A stretch of DNA of 64,000 nucleotides, taken from Myxocyprinus asiaticus. Lineage: Eukaryota > Chordata > Actinopteri > Cypriniformes > Catostomidae. Below, piece by piece: positions 11,728-23,788 of this stretch. Each line of letters begins with the position of its first letter. Position 1 is the first letter of the stretch. The notes beneath the pieces were generated by a model. The model did not search any database and was not told the origin of the DNA. It saw nothing but the letters and a program-made list of their open reading frames with translations. The DNA lies in NCBI RefSeq assembly GCF_019703515.2, contig NC_059347.1, forward strand, positions 17,444,001 to 17,508,000. Direction: 5' to 3'. Position numbers and translations under genes: made by a program.

Positions 11728-12242
11728 TGTAGCCATTCATTTGCAGGGTTTTCCAAAGAAGAGGTCTATTTTAGCTTCTTATATCAGCTTGGAAAGCACA
11801 TTCTGGCCCAGTGATGTGAAACAATTGGAAATCTATTGGTCTTTTTTTTAGAGCTGTCAGAGGACCAGGTCATCTTAGACAGAGATAAGGGAAGATACTT
11901 ACGTTGCACTATGGGATGTCTCTCCTCTGTTGGAGACAGGAGGAAAATCTGATAGTGCAGCCCAGCTCCTTGTTCATACCGCAGCTTCTCTTCCTGACAG
12001 CTTATCACCACAGAGTCTCAGATTTTGTTTGTTTTTTGGAAGGGAGGTCATGATTGTTTTTAAAAATATATATATTTTTTTATTATTAAACTGTATAAAA
12101 TAATAATATTATAGTATTAAAGTGATTTTATTTATTTATTAAATGACATGCAGAAAACGTCCCTTTTACCTGTCGGATATAGTCTCAGGAGAAGCTAAAA
12201 ATAGACATCTTCTTTAGAAAATCCTGCAAATGAAGGGCTACA
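11728..12242. repeat. Inverted-repeat (foldback) element holding an exon-like frame
   Basis: About 50 bp at 11728-11779 matches the reverse complement of 12190-12242 with only a few mismatches; both contain TTCATTTGCAGG and AAAGAAGA followed by GTCTATTTT. The inside is unrelated to other repeats in the window. On the - strand, 11993-11903 reads as a 91-bp open block preceded by CTGTCAG and followed by GTAAGTAT, a strong donor sequence. The block encodes residues such as YEQGAGLHYQIFLLS. I do not recognise this protein. It could be a captured exon or chance. Confidence 0.5.
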
Positions 12243-12429
12243 GATTGCTGTCTAGGCCAATTTTATTTAAAAAAAAAAAATCATATCATATAATTAATTG
12301 AATCAATTGACAGCCCTAATTATAATATTATAAAAACATTCATATTAAATATTATATAAATATACAATATTAAAATATAAACTGAAAATATAAAGTGACT
12401 CAGGATCAGTGACAATCAGGAAATCTATA

Positions 12430-13672
12430 TACACACTGGCAGCCAAAAGTTTGGAATAATGTACAGATTTTGCTCTTATGGAAATAATTTGGTACTTTTA
12501 TTCACCGAAGTGGCATTCAACCAATCACAATGTAAAGTCAGGACATTAATAACGTGAAAAATGACTATTACAATTTGAATTTTTTTTTCAGAACTTCTTA
12601 AACTTCTTCAAAGTGTTCTCATCAAAAAATCCTCCATGTGCAGCAATGACAGCTTTGCAGATCCTTGTTATTCTAGCTGTCAGTTTGTCCAGATACTCAG
12701 GTGACATTTCACCCCACACTTCCTGTAGCATTTGCCATAGATGTGGCTGTCTTGTCCAGCACTTCTCACGCACCTTACAGTCTAGATGATCCCACAAAAG
12801 CTCAATGGGGTTAAGATCCATAACACTCTTTTCCAATTATCTGTTGTCCAATGTCTGTGTTTCTTTGCCCACTCTAACCTTTTCTTTTTGTTTTTCGGTT
12901 TCAAAAGTGGCTTTTTCTTTGCAATTCTTCCCATAAGGCCTGCACCCCTGAGTCTTCTCTTTACTGTTGTACATGAAACTGGTGTTGAGCGGGTAGAATT
13001 CAATGAAGCTGTCAGCTGAGTACATGTGAGGCGTCTATTTCTCAAACTAGAGACTCTGATGTACTTATCCTCTTGTTTAGTTGCACATCTGGCCTTCCAC
13101 ATCTCTTTCTGTCCTTGTTAGAGCCAGTTGTCCTTTGTCTTTGAAGACTGTAGTGTACAACTTTGTATGAAATCTTCAGTGTTTTGGCAATTTCAAGCAT
13201 TGTATAGTCTTCATTCCTCAAAACAATGATTGACTGATGAGTTTCTAGATAAAGCTGTTTCTTTTTTGCCATTTTTGTCCTAATATTGACCTTAAGGCAT
13301 GCCAGTCTATTGCATACTGTGACAACTCAAAAACAAACACAAAGACAATGTTAAGCTTCATTTAATGAACCAAATAGCTTTCAGCTGTGTTTGATATAAT
13401 GGCAAGTGATTTTCTAGTACCAAATTAGCAATTTAGCATGATTACTCAAGGATAAGGTGTTAGAGTGATGGCTGCTGGAAATGGGGCCTGACTAGATTTG
13501 ATAAAAAATGACTTTTTTCAAATAGTGATGGTGCTGTTTTATACATCAGTAATGTCCTGACTATACTTTGTGATCAGTTTAATGCCACTTTGGTGAATTA
13601 AAGTACCAATTTCCTTCCAAAACAGCAAAATCTGTACATTATTCCAAACTTTTGGCCACCATGTGTACATAT
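12430..13672 (-). mobile_element. Tc1-like transposon, internally deleted
   Basis: Terminal inverted repeats begin with GGCAGCCAAAAGTTTGGAAT near 12436 and end with the near-complement near 13665, with TA-rich flanks. The - strand codes for a Tc1-type transposase in pieces: helix-turn-helix N-terminus from 13272 (MAKKKQLYLETHQSIIVLR, LKISYKVVHYSLQRQRTTG), second DNA-binding part at 13040-12840 (TVKRRLRGAGLMGR), then directly DLNPIELLWDH near 12810 and the C-terminus to 12588. The segment with the first two catalytic Asp residues is gone, so it could not make active transposase. Confidence 0.88.
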
Positions 13673-14132
13673 TTACAGTTACATATATTTGTGTAGTGTA
13701 TATAAAAATAATTACATACTACAGATTTTACAATTGCATGTAGTGTAATGACATTAATCAACTGAATTGAATTGACGATAGGACACTAAGGCAAAATGGC
13801 AAACCTGTGATTACCACAACTTATGGTGCTGAAATTGTTGGCACCACCAGCTTGGACCCCAGTAGCTTGTTAAAAATGATAGTAGGCCTATACAAAAATG
13901 GTAAATGGCATTCAGGTTCACAAAACTTTGATTGAAATTTAACAAATATGACCTGCTCCATCAATTTGAGTCACTTCAACCCAGAAGCACATTTTCAGGT
14001 TTTTATTTATTTATTTATTTATGGACTGTAGTAAGAAGAAAAGTCTAAGCTTTCTCACAATACAATTATTATGTTACTACTCCAAACCATTGTCAAGATA
14101 TAATCATTTAAATGTTGGCTGATGAAATTATT
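13673..14132. other. Intergenic DNA, nothing recognised
   Basis: AT-rich; a short TTTA repeat near 14000-14022 is the only structure noted. Confidence 0.4.
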
Positions 14133-15637
14133 TAAAGCTGCACTACGTAACTGTGTGCTCTCTAGCGACATCTGTGGTTGAAACTTAAAATAGCAAGCAA
14201 TTTGCTGAAGAATACATTACGTGAGTCGTGTTTCGGCACTGCTCCTCTGGCGGATGAATCTCCCAATTTGATTTTACCTGGACATCGCCTGTGTGATCAT
14301 GACTTGAGCCGGAGTTATAACGTGCTATTTTCATGTTGATATTATGATATACCATTAAACATTTGAAACGGAAATATTACTTGCTTTGATGAAGATAAAC
14401 AACACTCTTATTTACATATTTGATTGAATTTTACACTTAAATCGCTTTTCTGACACTTCTCAAAGCACTTTTAAATAGAGAACAGAGGACTCTCCTCAGC
14501 CACCACCAGTAGATCTTAATATGATTATTCAAGTGTTTTATCTACTATTAATGTTTTTCAATTTAAGAGGTTAAACTCATGATATGACTGATACAAGTTC
14601 AAAAGAAGACTTTATTTATTTTGGATTTTTTTTTATTTTTATCTTGTGGCTTGTTGAACGCATTGCTACAGAGACATAGCGTGTGTGGAGGCTTCATGCC
14701 ATCCACTGCAGCAACCATGCTCAACTCACCACACGCCCCACCAAGAACGAACCACATTATGGCAAGCACGAGGAGGTTACCCCATGTGACTCAACCCTCC
14801 CTAGCAACCAGGCCAATTTGGTTGCTTAGGAGACCTGGCTTTAGTCACTCAGCACACCCTGGGATTTGAAGTAGCGAACTAGCGAACTCCAGGGGTGGTA
14901 GCCAACATATTTTACCACTGAGCTACCCAGGCCCCCTAATAGAAGACTATTAATTTTATACTATTGACCAGCCTCAGTTACTACAATAGCATGTCTATGC
15001 AATGCACATAATAACACCGTAAACCTAAAACATAAAAAGAGGATTCAATAATGATGGGGATAAAACATACTTTATTAAATGTAAAAATAATATGCAATAT
15101 AACAATTGCAAGAAGTACATTTCAGAAGTCATACATATTAAACATGTCACAGTAATTTCACCGGACAACGTAGATACATCGTGATCGGTTAACACACAAG
15201 TAATGTTCGATTCATAAAAGCATGACAAGCAATATATGCTTCAACAACCCTACCAGACAACACATTCAAGCTTTATAGCAGGTAAACAACTTTGCCAAAC
15301 GGGTAACAGATAAACATCCAGACTGCAACGATGCTGTCCTGAACTGTGTGAGTGTTACTGAACTGAGTTGAACAGCGTAGTTAGTTTCTCCAGCCGGAAC
15401 ATGAGACAGCCGGTACTTCGTTCCTGTGTGTGCGGACATGACGTAATGGCACAAGGATGAACGTCACAAGCCAAATCGAACCAGACAGCTCAAAATACAA
15501 ATCATTTTTATAGGCTTACAGTAGTGAATCGGGGTAATGTAAGGACATTGTTTTGAACACTGATTGTTGATGTACTCAATCAATAATGGCAATTTGTTAA
15601 ATTTTAACCAAAAAATCTTACATAGTGCAACTTTTAG
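14133..15637. mobile_element. Terminal-inverted-repeat DNA element with a SINE inside
   Basis: Left end AAAGCTGCACTACGTAACT (14135) is inverted at the right end, ATCTTACATAGTGCAACTTTTA near 15616-15637. Between them there is no long open frame. A SINE copy sits at 14637-14939 on the - strand. Non-autonomous; superfamily not determined. Confidence 0.6.
14637..14939 (-). mobile_element. tRNA-derived SINE, 3' truncated
   Basis: Same family as 30147-30593 and 55376-55803. On the - strand the head reads GGGGGCCTGGGTAGCTCAGT and continues through the conserved body (GGTTGCTAGGGAGGGT, AATGTGGTTCG). The tail after about 14637 is missing. The pol III boxes are diverged. Confidence 0.85.
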
Positions 15638-17152
15638 TACTTTCCTTTTTACTTAAGTGCATACATACTCCAAATGCGTCTCTGGGACAAAGTGACTCAA
15701 AATGATGGAGCAGGTCTCAAATATAATTTGAGTTTTCAATGACATTTTCTATAATCCAGATTGTCAGAATCTTACTGAAAGTGCTGCCTGTACATTTAGG
15801 ACATAATAGAGATGTGCTATTGGGGTATTGTATGAAGGCATGTAGGAAGTCAGTACAATCAAATCTAATAACAATAGTTCTTTTTGGCTTGCACAGCTAC
15901 TCTCTTTTTCTAGTCATAAGAATTTTGGCTTGTATGTGAACACTTTAAAAGAACTACAGTAAGTCGTCAAACTTAAAAATAAGACCTCAGATGACAGAAA
16001 AAACTCTCAGTTCCAACCCAGAGAACTTTACATCCATTCAGACAGCAGCTAATAATTTATTTAAACTAAATATTAGGAGAACTTCCATGTTCCTAGGAGC
16101 CACCAACTTTGCAGTTTTATACAAGGTGTTGTCTTTTTCCATATAAATCTCAAAATTACTTAAGATTTTGGTAGAAAGAATTAGATAAATGCCATAGAAG
16201 ATTCTGAAACAAATAATTTAGCCTGTATATTATTCATTTTTCTCCATTATTATCTTGCAAAAGAAGCAGGTTGATAAAACAAACAGGCTTTATAGGTGAA
16301 GTTCCTTCTTCAAGGTAACAGGAAAACATTTTGATTTAAAAAGATATTTCAGTATAACAAAGTTACCAAGACACCTTTTCTAGCAAGATGAAAAAGAGAG
16401 TTTGCATCTAAATTATAGCTTGGAAGTATGTTCAGTGGTGTTGCCATGGATTTACCTAAATTTTTCTTGTTGCATGATATGGCAGTATATTGTGAGATTG
16501 TATCTGGAACTGAGGATGAATTGGTCATGCAAAGAAAGCCACAGCCAACGCTGAACCTTTCAGAGAGAGCCATTTGTAAAGACTGCTGATTTGGCCCTGA
16601 CTACATTGTATCAGTCTGATGAAATTGCGACCCAAACTGATCCTCTTGAAAATGGCAAACAAGAAATTCCACTCGATTTAATGCTTTATTAGCATGAAGA
16701 GATTCTATCACAGCAGGATCTTTCTGGCCATTGAAATTATGCAATGGTAAATACTCATCTGAGATTATCAGAGTCATATCTAGCAACCAAAACCAGTTTG
16801 GTCAGGTTATATGATCTGTAGATGTACATAACCCAGTAAAGGCTTGGCTTTTAACTTGATCAAAATGATAATGATTATCCTTTTTTAAAAATAAACATAA
16901 CTTCAAGGTCTCTTTGCTGTCTCTCAAGGAATCCCTTTGGCTACATTTTTAAGACTGTTAAAGTCTTGACTATTACAAAAAAAAAGAAAAGCTATTGAAT
17001 TTTTCCACTGTAAACACACTCAGAAAAAGGTCCCCTTTAGTTAAAATTTAAAACTCATTTTGGGCACATAATTGTACCCCAAGGACCTATTGTGTACCTT
17101 TTAAATGTGTTTTGTTCTTCTGGGAACAAACAAAACATACATTTTCACCTTA
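15638..17152. other. Intergenic DNA with an unrecognised decayed reading frame
   Basis: On the - strand 16786-16349 is open for about 146 codons apart from a single TAG (near 16601), with balanced composition (SLHANKALNRVEFLVCHF, LSERFSVGCGFLC, PSYNLDANSLFHLARKG). It looks like the remains of a protein-coding sequence, perhaps a processed pseudogene or transposon piece. I do not recognise the family. Sequence on either side carries more stops. Confidence 0.35.
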
Positions 17153-17154
17153 AA

Positions 17155-17837
17155 GGAATAGTTCACCCTAAAATGAAAATTCTATCATAATTTACTCACC
17201 CTCATGCTATTCCTCATGCCATTCCAATTTCTCAGCTCTGTAGGTCCATTCAATGAAAGTGAATGGGTGCCAAAATTTGGAAGCACTAAAATCCACATAA
17301 GGGCTACATAAAAGTACTCCAAATGACTCTGTTGGTTAAATCCATATCCTCAGAAGTGATATGATAGTTGTGGGTGAGAAAAATATAAATATTTAAGTCC
17401 TTTTTTGATATAAATTCTCCTCCCTGCTCAGTCAATCTCCACTTTCACTTTCACTTTTACATTCTCCTTCTGTTTTTGGTGATTCACATTCTTCATGCAT
17501 ATCACCCCCTACTGGGCAGAGAGGAGAATTTTATGATAAAAATGACTTAAATATTGATCTGTTTCTCACCCACACCTATCATATTGTGTCTGAACATATG
17601 GATTTAACCACTGGAGTCATATGGATTACTTTCATGCTGCTTTTATGTGATCTTTGGAGCGGCAAAATTTTGGCACCCATTCACTTGTATTGTATGGACC
17701 AGCAGAGCTGAAATATTCTTCTTAAAATCTTCATTTGTGTTCTGCTGAAGAAAAAAAGTCATACACATCTGGGATGGCATGAGGGTGAGTAAATGATGAG
17801 AAAATTGTCATTTTTGGGTGAACTATTCCTTTAAACA
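17155..17837. mobile_element. Palindromic TTAA-flanked non-autonomous element
   Basis: Starts TTAAAGGAATAGTTCACCC and ends with the complement, GGGTGAACTATTCCTTTAA. The two arms are inverted copies over about 300 bp (ATTTACTCACCCTCATG on the left, CATGAGGGTGAGTAAATGATG on the right). TTAA borders both ends. This is a very common repeat style in cyprinid genomes. Further copies are at 34946-35640, 37328-37637 and 39932-42125. Confidence 0.85.
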
Positions 17838-18194
17838 GTACCAATTTTTCTGAGAGTGTGATGCCCAGAAAAAACTTGACCTTTTGTTACAACATGCCTT
17901 AGTATCGGTTTACCCAATAGCTATTAGCAAAAATATAATTTGGGAATTTTTGTTTGGAGGATAGAATTCACAAAACAATATTCTAATTTTAGACAGATTT
18001 GAAATGTTTTAAACCAACATACCAAGCCACTGTTAGAGAAAAGACATATTTTGTGTAAATGGACTCAAACCCTCATAGTTATTGAGATATACAGTACTGT
18101 AGCACCCAGACTTCCCTACTGTAAGTATGTGTTAATGTGGGTTTAGTATTGTGTTTGCATTCTATATTTACAATGTGTGCAAATCTTTTCACAG

Positions 18195-18465
18195 GGTCAT
18201 GGGCTCTGGGGACACGCCTATTCTGATTGTTGGCAACAAGCGTGATCTACAGCGAGGTCGCGTCATCCCCCGCCACAGTGTATCTGACTTAGTGCGAAAA
18301 AGCTGGAAGTGTGGATATGTGGAGTGCTCTGCTAAGTTCAACTGGCATGTTTTACTGTTGTTTGGAGAGGCTCTCCGCAGTGTGGGTTGTGCCCGCTGCA
18401 AGCACGTCCATGCCACCATCCGTTTCCAACGGGCGCTCAGGAGAGATCGCTGTTCCCTAATGTGA
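18195..18465 (+). CDS. rasl10b: RASL10-family small GTPase, last coding exon
   Basis: Acceptor TCTTTTCACAG precedes 18195. The exon gives about 90 residues to the stop at 18463-18465. It holds the guanine-specificity box VGNKRD (NKxD motif) and the ECSAKFNWH segment (SAK motif), and ends [12 protein letters not shown] ... RDRCSLM, with a CaaX-like Cys four residues from the end. RASL10 proteins are atypical Ras-like GTPases at the membrane. The HVHA...RFQ.ALRR tail is closer to RASL10B as I know it; CSLM is also the end of RASL10A, so the paralogue is not certain. The convergent GAS2L2-like gene supports RASL10B. The earlier exons were not found in the window and probably lie upstream of it. 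Donor and start are therefore not seen. Confidence 0.85.
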
Positions 18466-19263
18466 GCTTCCAGTTTCTTTTTTGAAATGCCCATTCGAAA
18501 ACTGATGTTTTGGACAATGGATGCTCCATGATTTCTTGGTCTGACTGGAGAGCTGTGATAACCTTCTTGCCAAGGAAGACAGATGTGGTCTTTAAACAGG
18601 GAGTCCCTGTTGCTTCATTACCTAAGCCTTCAAAATGATGTCTCCACCTTTGGCCTGAAAGAACACAATCAACATCTCTGCCTCTTACCATAGAAACTAC
18701 AAAGAAACTGCCAAAAAGCTGGTAGAAGGCAACAAAAACAGCTTTACAATAGTGCAGTTCTGTCATTGCTTACATTCAGGCCAGGACAGCATATCTAAAT
18801 GCTTATGCTGAGCCTACGCTAATGGATTTTCTAGCACTTGTAAGGACAAGTGTCTCCCAGCTCAGGTGCCCAAAGAGGCACTGTACACAGGCACTTATTC
18901 TGCAATACTCCACAGAACACAAATAATACAAAGAGTGTACGTTCTATGGATACTTCCATGTTGTTAAGATATTCCTATTTGTCTTGTTTTGATACTGTGT
19001 CTTATCCCACAAATGTACTTTAATTTATAGCAAATTATGCCTAGGTATGAAAATTTGCCCAACTTTGAAACACTGGAGACACAATGAACTACCTTAATTA
19101 AATCAAGTGATGGGGAAAGAGGAAAATATTATTTGAATGTTAATGTGTTATGAATGAATCATCTGACATTGTGGAACCCTTTTAGGTCTCACCCTTTGTT
19201 TTCATGTAAAGATTTGAACGATGTCTGTATGAGGCAAGTAAAAAAAAGTTAAAATATAGCCTT
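18466..19263 (+). other. Probable rasl10b 3' untranslated region
   Basis: Follows the stop codon with no repeat recognised until 19264. It may continue past the inserted element to an AATAAA at about 20307. The poly-A site cannot be fixed from sequence. Confidence 0.45.
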
Positions 19264-19970
19264 CTTTAAAGGTGCTGTAAGCGATGTTAGCGGTTCTGGA
19301 ACTTTTATACACTTACGCATCTCATCCACACTAGAGCGGCGTTTTCCTCCACCAAAATCTGAGACTTTCAAAAACACCCTCCATAGTCGCATACTTTGGA
19401 AACCGATGACATTAGGAAGTTTTCAAACTGAAACGGATTAATGTGGATGTGGTCTAAGGCACTGAATTAGACACACCACCTCTTTCCAAAGCCACATCCA
19501 CACTAATGTCATTTTCGTTTGAAAACTCATTTTACAGTTTCTTAACATCATCATTTAACCAAAGTATGCGGTAATAGAGAGCATTGTTGAAATCCTCCGT
19601 TTTCAGTGGAGGAAAACGCTGTTCTAATGTGGATGAGAGGTGTAAACGCAGCAAAATCACGTTAAACCTGAATGACTTCATTTCAATAACACACTTTCAG
19701 GTTCATGCTTTCTATATATGGGCTGCCTTGTGAGAACGCAAAATGACTCACAGGCAGAAATTGCCTCAAAGTCCTCTGATTTGCTAAACAAAGAAAAGAA
19801 TATGTATGTGGCCCACGGTCACATTTTGTTTTTTTTTTATTTACAAAGACTAGCACTGTCACAAAGAAATATGTGATATTTCACGACACTCATTTCACTT
19901 ATATTTGTCAAGTAATAGGGAGGTTTTCCGTGTGCCATTCCATTAAAAAATCACTAACAGCACCTTTAAC
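19264..19970. mobile_element. TTAA-flanked inverted-repeat element
   Basis: Begins TTAAAGGTGCTGTAAGCGAT and ends ATCACTAACAGCACCTTTAA. Internal sub-arms are also inverted: TCATCCACACTAGAGCGGCG on the left and CGCTGTTCTAATGTGGATGA on the right. No coding capacity. The TTAA duplication suggests piggyBac-type mobilisation. Confidence 0.75.
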
Positions 19971-20616
19971 GATTTTACCCAACACATCTCTGCAACAAAT
20001 ACACAACCCAGTTTGCTCAAATACATGTTAAATACAAATGTCTACATCTAAAGAGCACAGTAGTCTTATAATTGGCTGGACAATAAAATGCATTCTCTTC
20101 TTTGTGATCTATGGTGAGAGTCCGAATCAATACCGACATCATATCTCTTCTTCAGAGGCAGGGTAATGTACCTGTCCTACTATATTAAATTCACTCTTAA
20201 AAAGATGTCATTAATAACTGCTACAATTTAAATCTATGAGCATAATAGTGTGGGTGATTGAAGGAAAGACTGTACTGGTTTGCACTAAAGCTTGCTTATC
20301 AAAGTCAATAAATATTTGCAATTCAGGAGAGAATTAAACCAAAACCAGAAAGTTATTATATTTTTATTAGTGTTTACTTTTAAGGCAAGCATCGCTAATA
20401 TTATTGCTCATACTTGGGTTAAGGATTATAACAATCCACTAACCATAAGTATTAAACTTCATTATATTAAAATGGACATGAATGATACCTCAAATCATGC
20501 AGTTGGTTGTAGTGACAAGTGCTTTTATAAGAGATTTTCGCCTGGTGTTTGATGATAAAATGGATAACTTACATTGAGTAGGGACCCAAACCATATCTAG
20601 GGACCAGAATATCATA

Positions 20617-21851
20617 GAAGCTGTGTCCCAAACAACACACTATACACTATGAACTTACAATATACACTATGCACTCAGCCATGTAGTGTATGAATTTTCA
20701 AAGTGTAGTATCTTCCCAATTCGAACACTTAAAGGAATATTCCGGGTATAATACAAGTTAAGCTCAGTCAACAGCATTTGTGGCATAATGTTGATTAATA
20801 CAAAAATTCATTTTGACTCGTCCCTCCTTTTCTTTAAAAAAAAAAAAAAGAAGAAAAAAAAAGAAAAAAATCTGGGTTCCAGTGAGGCACTTACTATGAA
20901 AGTGAATGGGGGCCAATCCATAAATGTTAAAATACTCACTGTTTCAAAAGTATAGCCACAAGATATAAAGGATATTTGTGTAAAAATTATTTTAGTCTGA
21001 TAAAATCACTTACTAACCTTTTCTGTGTAAAGTTATAGCCAATTTTACAACTTCATTACCATGACGATGTAATGTCAACAAACCCTAAAATGACTGTAAA
21101 CATGACAATTTAAGCAAATTTACAGTTAAAATAATAGTATTAACAGAAGAATTAATGTCAGTGCTTTTATAAAATTATAAGCTTCACATTTCTGCTTTTA
21201 AGCCCTCCAAAATTTGGCCCCATTGTGAGTGCCTCACTGTAACCTCCATTTTTGCATCTTTTTTTTAAGAAAAGAAGGGACAAGTCAAAATTCATTTTTG
21301 TGGTAATCGACATTGTGTCACAAATGCTGTCGATATAGCTTAACTTGTATTGAACCCGTAACATTCCTTTAACGGTGTTTTAAGACACATAAGTGTTCGG
21401 CGTTTAAAAGCTGACGGAAGTGACGTTTCAATCACACATGATGTGTTGCCGCTAGCTTTAGCGCGTGAAACCGGCGTTAGCCAACCTCAGTTCAACACTT
21501 GTATCTTAAACATATTAAATTTTTACACAGCTTGGGGTGATGGTAAAGCATTCAACTCACATTTGTAAGGTGCTGTATCCACACTGAAGTTTCGCCCGCT
21601 GCTACATTCTTCATTATTTACATCTGTTTTGTCAGACCAGCAGCGCAGCCAGATAACTCCGCCCCTTCCACTATCTACAGCAAGCCGCGTGCGCTGAGTG
21701 CATGAAGTGTCCAACATTCCACACTCCGTTTTGACAGTTGAAACTTTGTGTACTGTTTGCTGCATTTTTAGCATAAACGTACTACTTGCACTACTTACAT
21801 TACAAAATGGCGTAGAATAGCGCAGAAGTGTGCGGTTTGGGACGCACCTTT
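20617..21851. mobile_element. DNA element with inverted ends, split by a TTAA element
   Basis: Left end GTGTCCCAAACAACACACTA (20622) is roughly inverted at the right end GTGTGCGGTTTGGGACGCAC (21828-21847), a common arrangement in fish non-autonomous DNA transposons. The element is interrupted at 20735-21374 by the palindromic TTAA repeat. The host sequence closes up as CGAACAC-TTAA-CGGTG. Confidence 0.65.
20735..21374. mobile_element. Palindromic TTAA element, intact copy
   Basis: About 640 bp, TTAA at both ends, arms beginning AGGAATATTCCGGGT on the left with the complement of AGGAATGTTACGGGTTC on the right. The arms are inverted copies over almost their whole length. The centre holds a short unique part near 21060-21100. 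This is the uninterrupted version of the element hit by the DIRS insertion at 4051-10311. Confidence 0.85.
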
Positions 21852-23168
21852 ACTGTAGACTTGGGAATGGGTTCTTTCGACTTGGGCCAGCAACCATCTA
21901 GCAACACCACTCAGAACACCATAGTAACCGCACATCATGCACAAACAACAACCTAGCTTTGTGGAGGGGACTTTTGTATGGGAGAGCACCACTCACATTT
22001 TCTTCAGAAAATGTAAAAGTATAGTTTTAGTCTGTCTGATTCATCCTCTGAATCAGTGTACTTGCAAAAAATGTCATCTTTTCATCCAAAGTCTAATAAT
22101 TGAGGCAAGAATTTCATCTTTTCATTCAAAGTCTACAAAATTGATGTCCTCACAGTAGCATGGCTATCACAATCCTTTGAGGATATTTTCAAAGTGCTCC
22201 TCTCCACTGACAAGAGTCTGGGGATGTAAGGGAAGGGAGAGTGGGGGATGAAATGGGTTGGAGGGAGGGAGTAAGGAGAAGAAAGTTGCAAGGGAGCACA
22301 GCTGCTGTAGTGTAACACACTGCAGCTCTGACGACGCTATCAACACAGCTCCAGACTTATGCCAGGAGTTTATTTATAAAGCCAGAAGCCAAAAACACTG
22401 AAGTACTAGGTGACTTGGAAACTCCAAGGAAGAAATGCTAAAGAGATGTTCGGTGGAGCCGACATGTGTTGAGTGAACATAAAGCTCACCGTGTCAAATG
22501 CCTCTGCAATGATGAAACAGAAACATATTTGTAACTTGTTATGAAATCTAAAAACACAGAAACTCATTTGTCTGTGAACTGAATGCCTTTGTTTTTGTGC
22601 AAATCTGTATAAGGCTTGATTTTTGATGTTGCAAACACCCACACAGCTCAGATGTCAGCTTATCGGTTTTTATTTAATGGGGCAAGTTCCTCTGTTTCAT
22701 TCCCTGCAGCTACAAAACACCTTGTTGTTTGAAATAACATCTGATCCCCGATATGTCTGCAGGTCCCCAGGTGCTTTGAATGTGTGAAATTGTGGCGAAA
22801 TATTTATTTTATAACATCGAAAAAGGATATTAATTCAGACAACCATTTCAAACATTTATCTAGGGCCCATATTTGAATAACTCCATAAGTCTAAATCAAA
22901 TTATACTGTATGTCAAAGAGCTAAGAATGTGACTAACTGTTGCTTATGCAGAGTAGTACAGAATTGAATAAGTCGGTGAAGCAAACATCTTTGCGCATAG
23001 TGCACAGAATTAACATTAACAGACTTTTTAATGAGACCCCAAATCGAAATGAAAAACAGCATAAAAATCCCTTACAATATTTGACAGACACAATATGGCA
23101 ACATAAACGCTATTGCAATGCAACTATTATTTTCAAGAGGGTTGTTATAAAAGAATGGAAATAAAAAA

Positions 23169-23212
<44 letters not shown>

Positions 23213-23780
23213 AATTAAAAAATATTTAAAAAAAAACGAATCTATGGTAAAGAGATTCAATCCTCTCATGTTTTTTGTAAAAGATTCTGACATAAAACTT
23301 TGAATTGCAGTCATGACAAATCTCTGAATAAATTTTTTAAGAATTATAATGGATATAAGTTAGTAGGTTTGGTCTTGGCAGACTAGATCTGCTTATGCTG
23401 TTGCTGGTTCAGAGCAATTAAGAAGACTTGCTTCTGATAGAATATACATAGACAGACATGCTGTGTCAAGTTTATAAGACACACTGCTGCTGCACAATTA
23501 GACATATACAATCTCCATGAAGCAGATCTAGACAAGTAGTGCTGGGGAGGAAGAGGGTTTAGTGAGAAAACTCTTGTAGCATACTGCAGTGAAACTGGCT
23601 TACCTGCAAACAGCTGAGGCAATTTAAATGGTAGAAAAATAGAGAGCACGGCAGTTAATTGGCAAACATACTACGTGTCAAAGAACAATCAGATTGGGCC
23701 ATGTAGAGTTTCATGACTGAACTTAAAGTAATTTTTGAATAGCATGTAAAATATCCCTTGACCAATATATGGTTGACTGA
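21852..23780. other. Intergenic DNA, no gene recognised
   Basis: Between the 3' ends of the convergent RASL10 and GAS2L2-like genes. Contains a TA microsatellite at about 23169-23209 and purine-rich tracts near 22220-22290. Short open frames here have no recognisable similarity. Confidence 0.5.
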
Positions 23781-23788
23781 ACTGGCAT

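Noticed and set aside
22940..23164. 74-codon open frame near the TA repeat
   Set aside because: AT-rich, Asn/Lys-rich, no similarity and no splice context.
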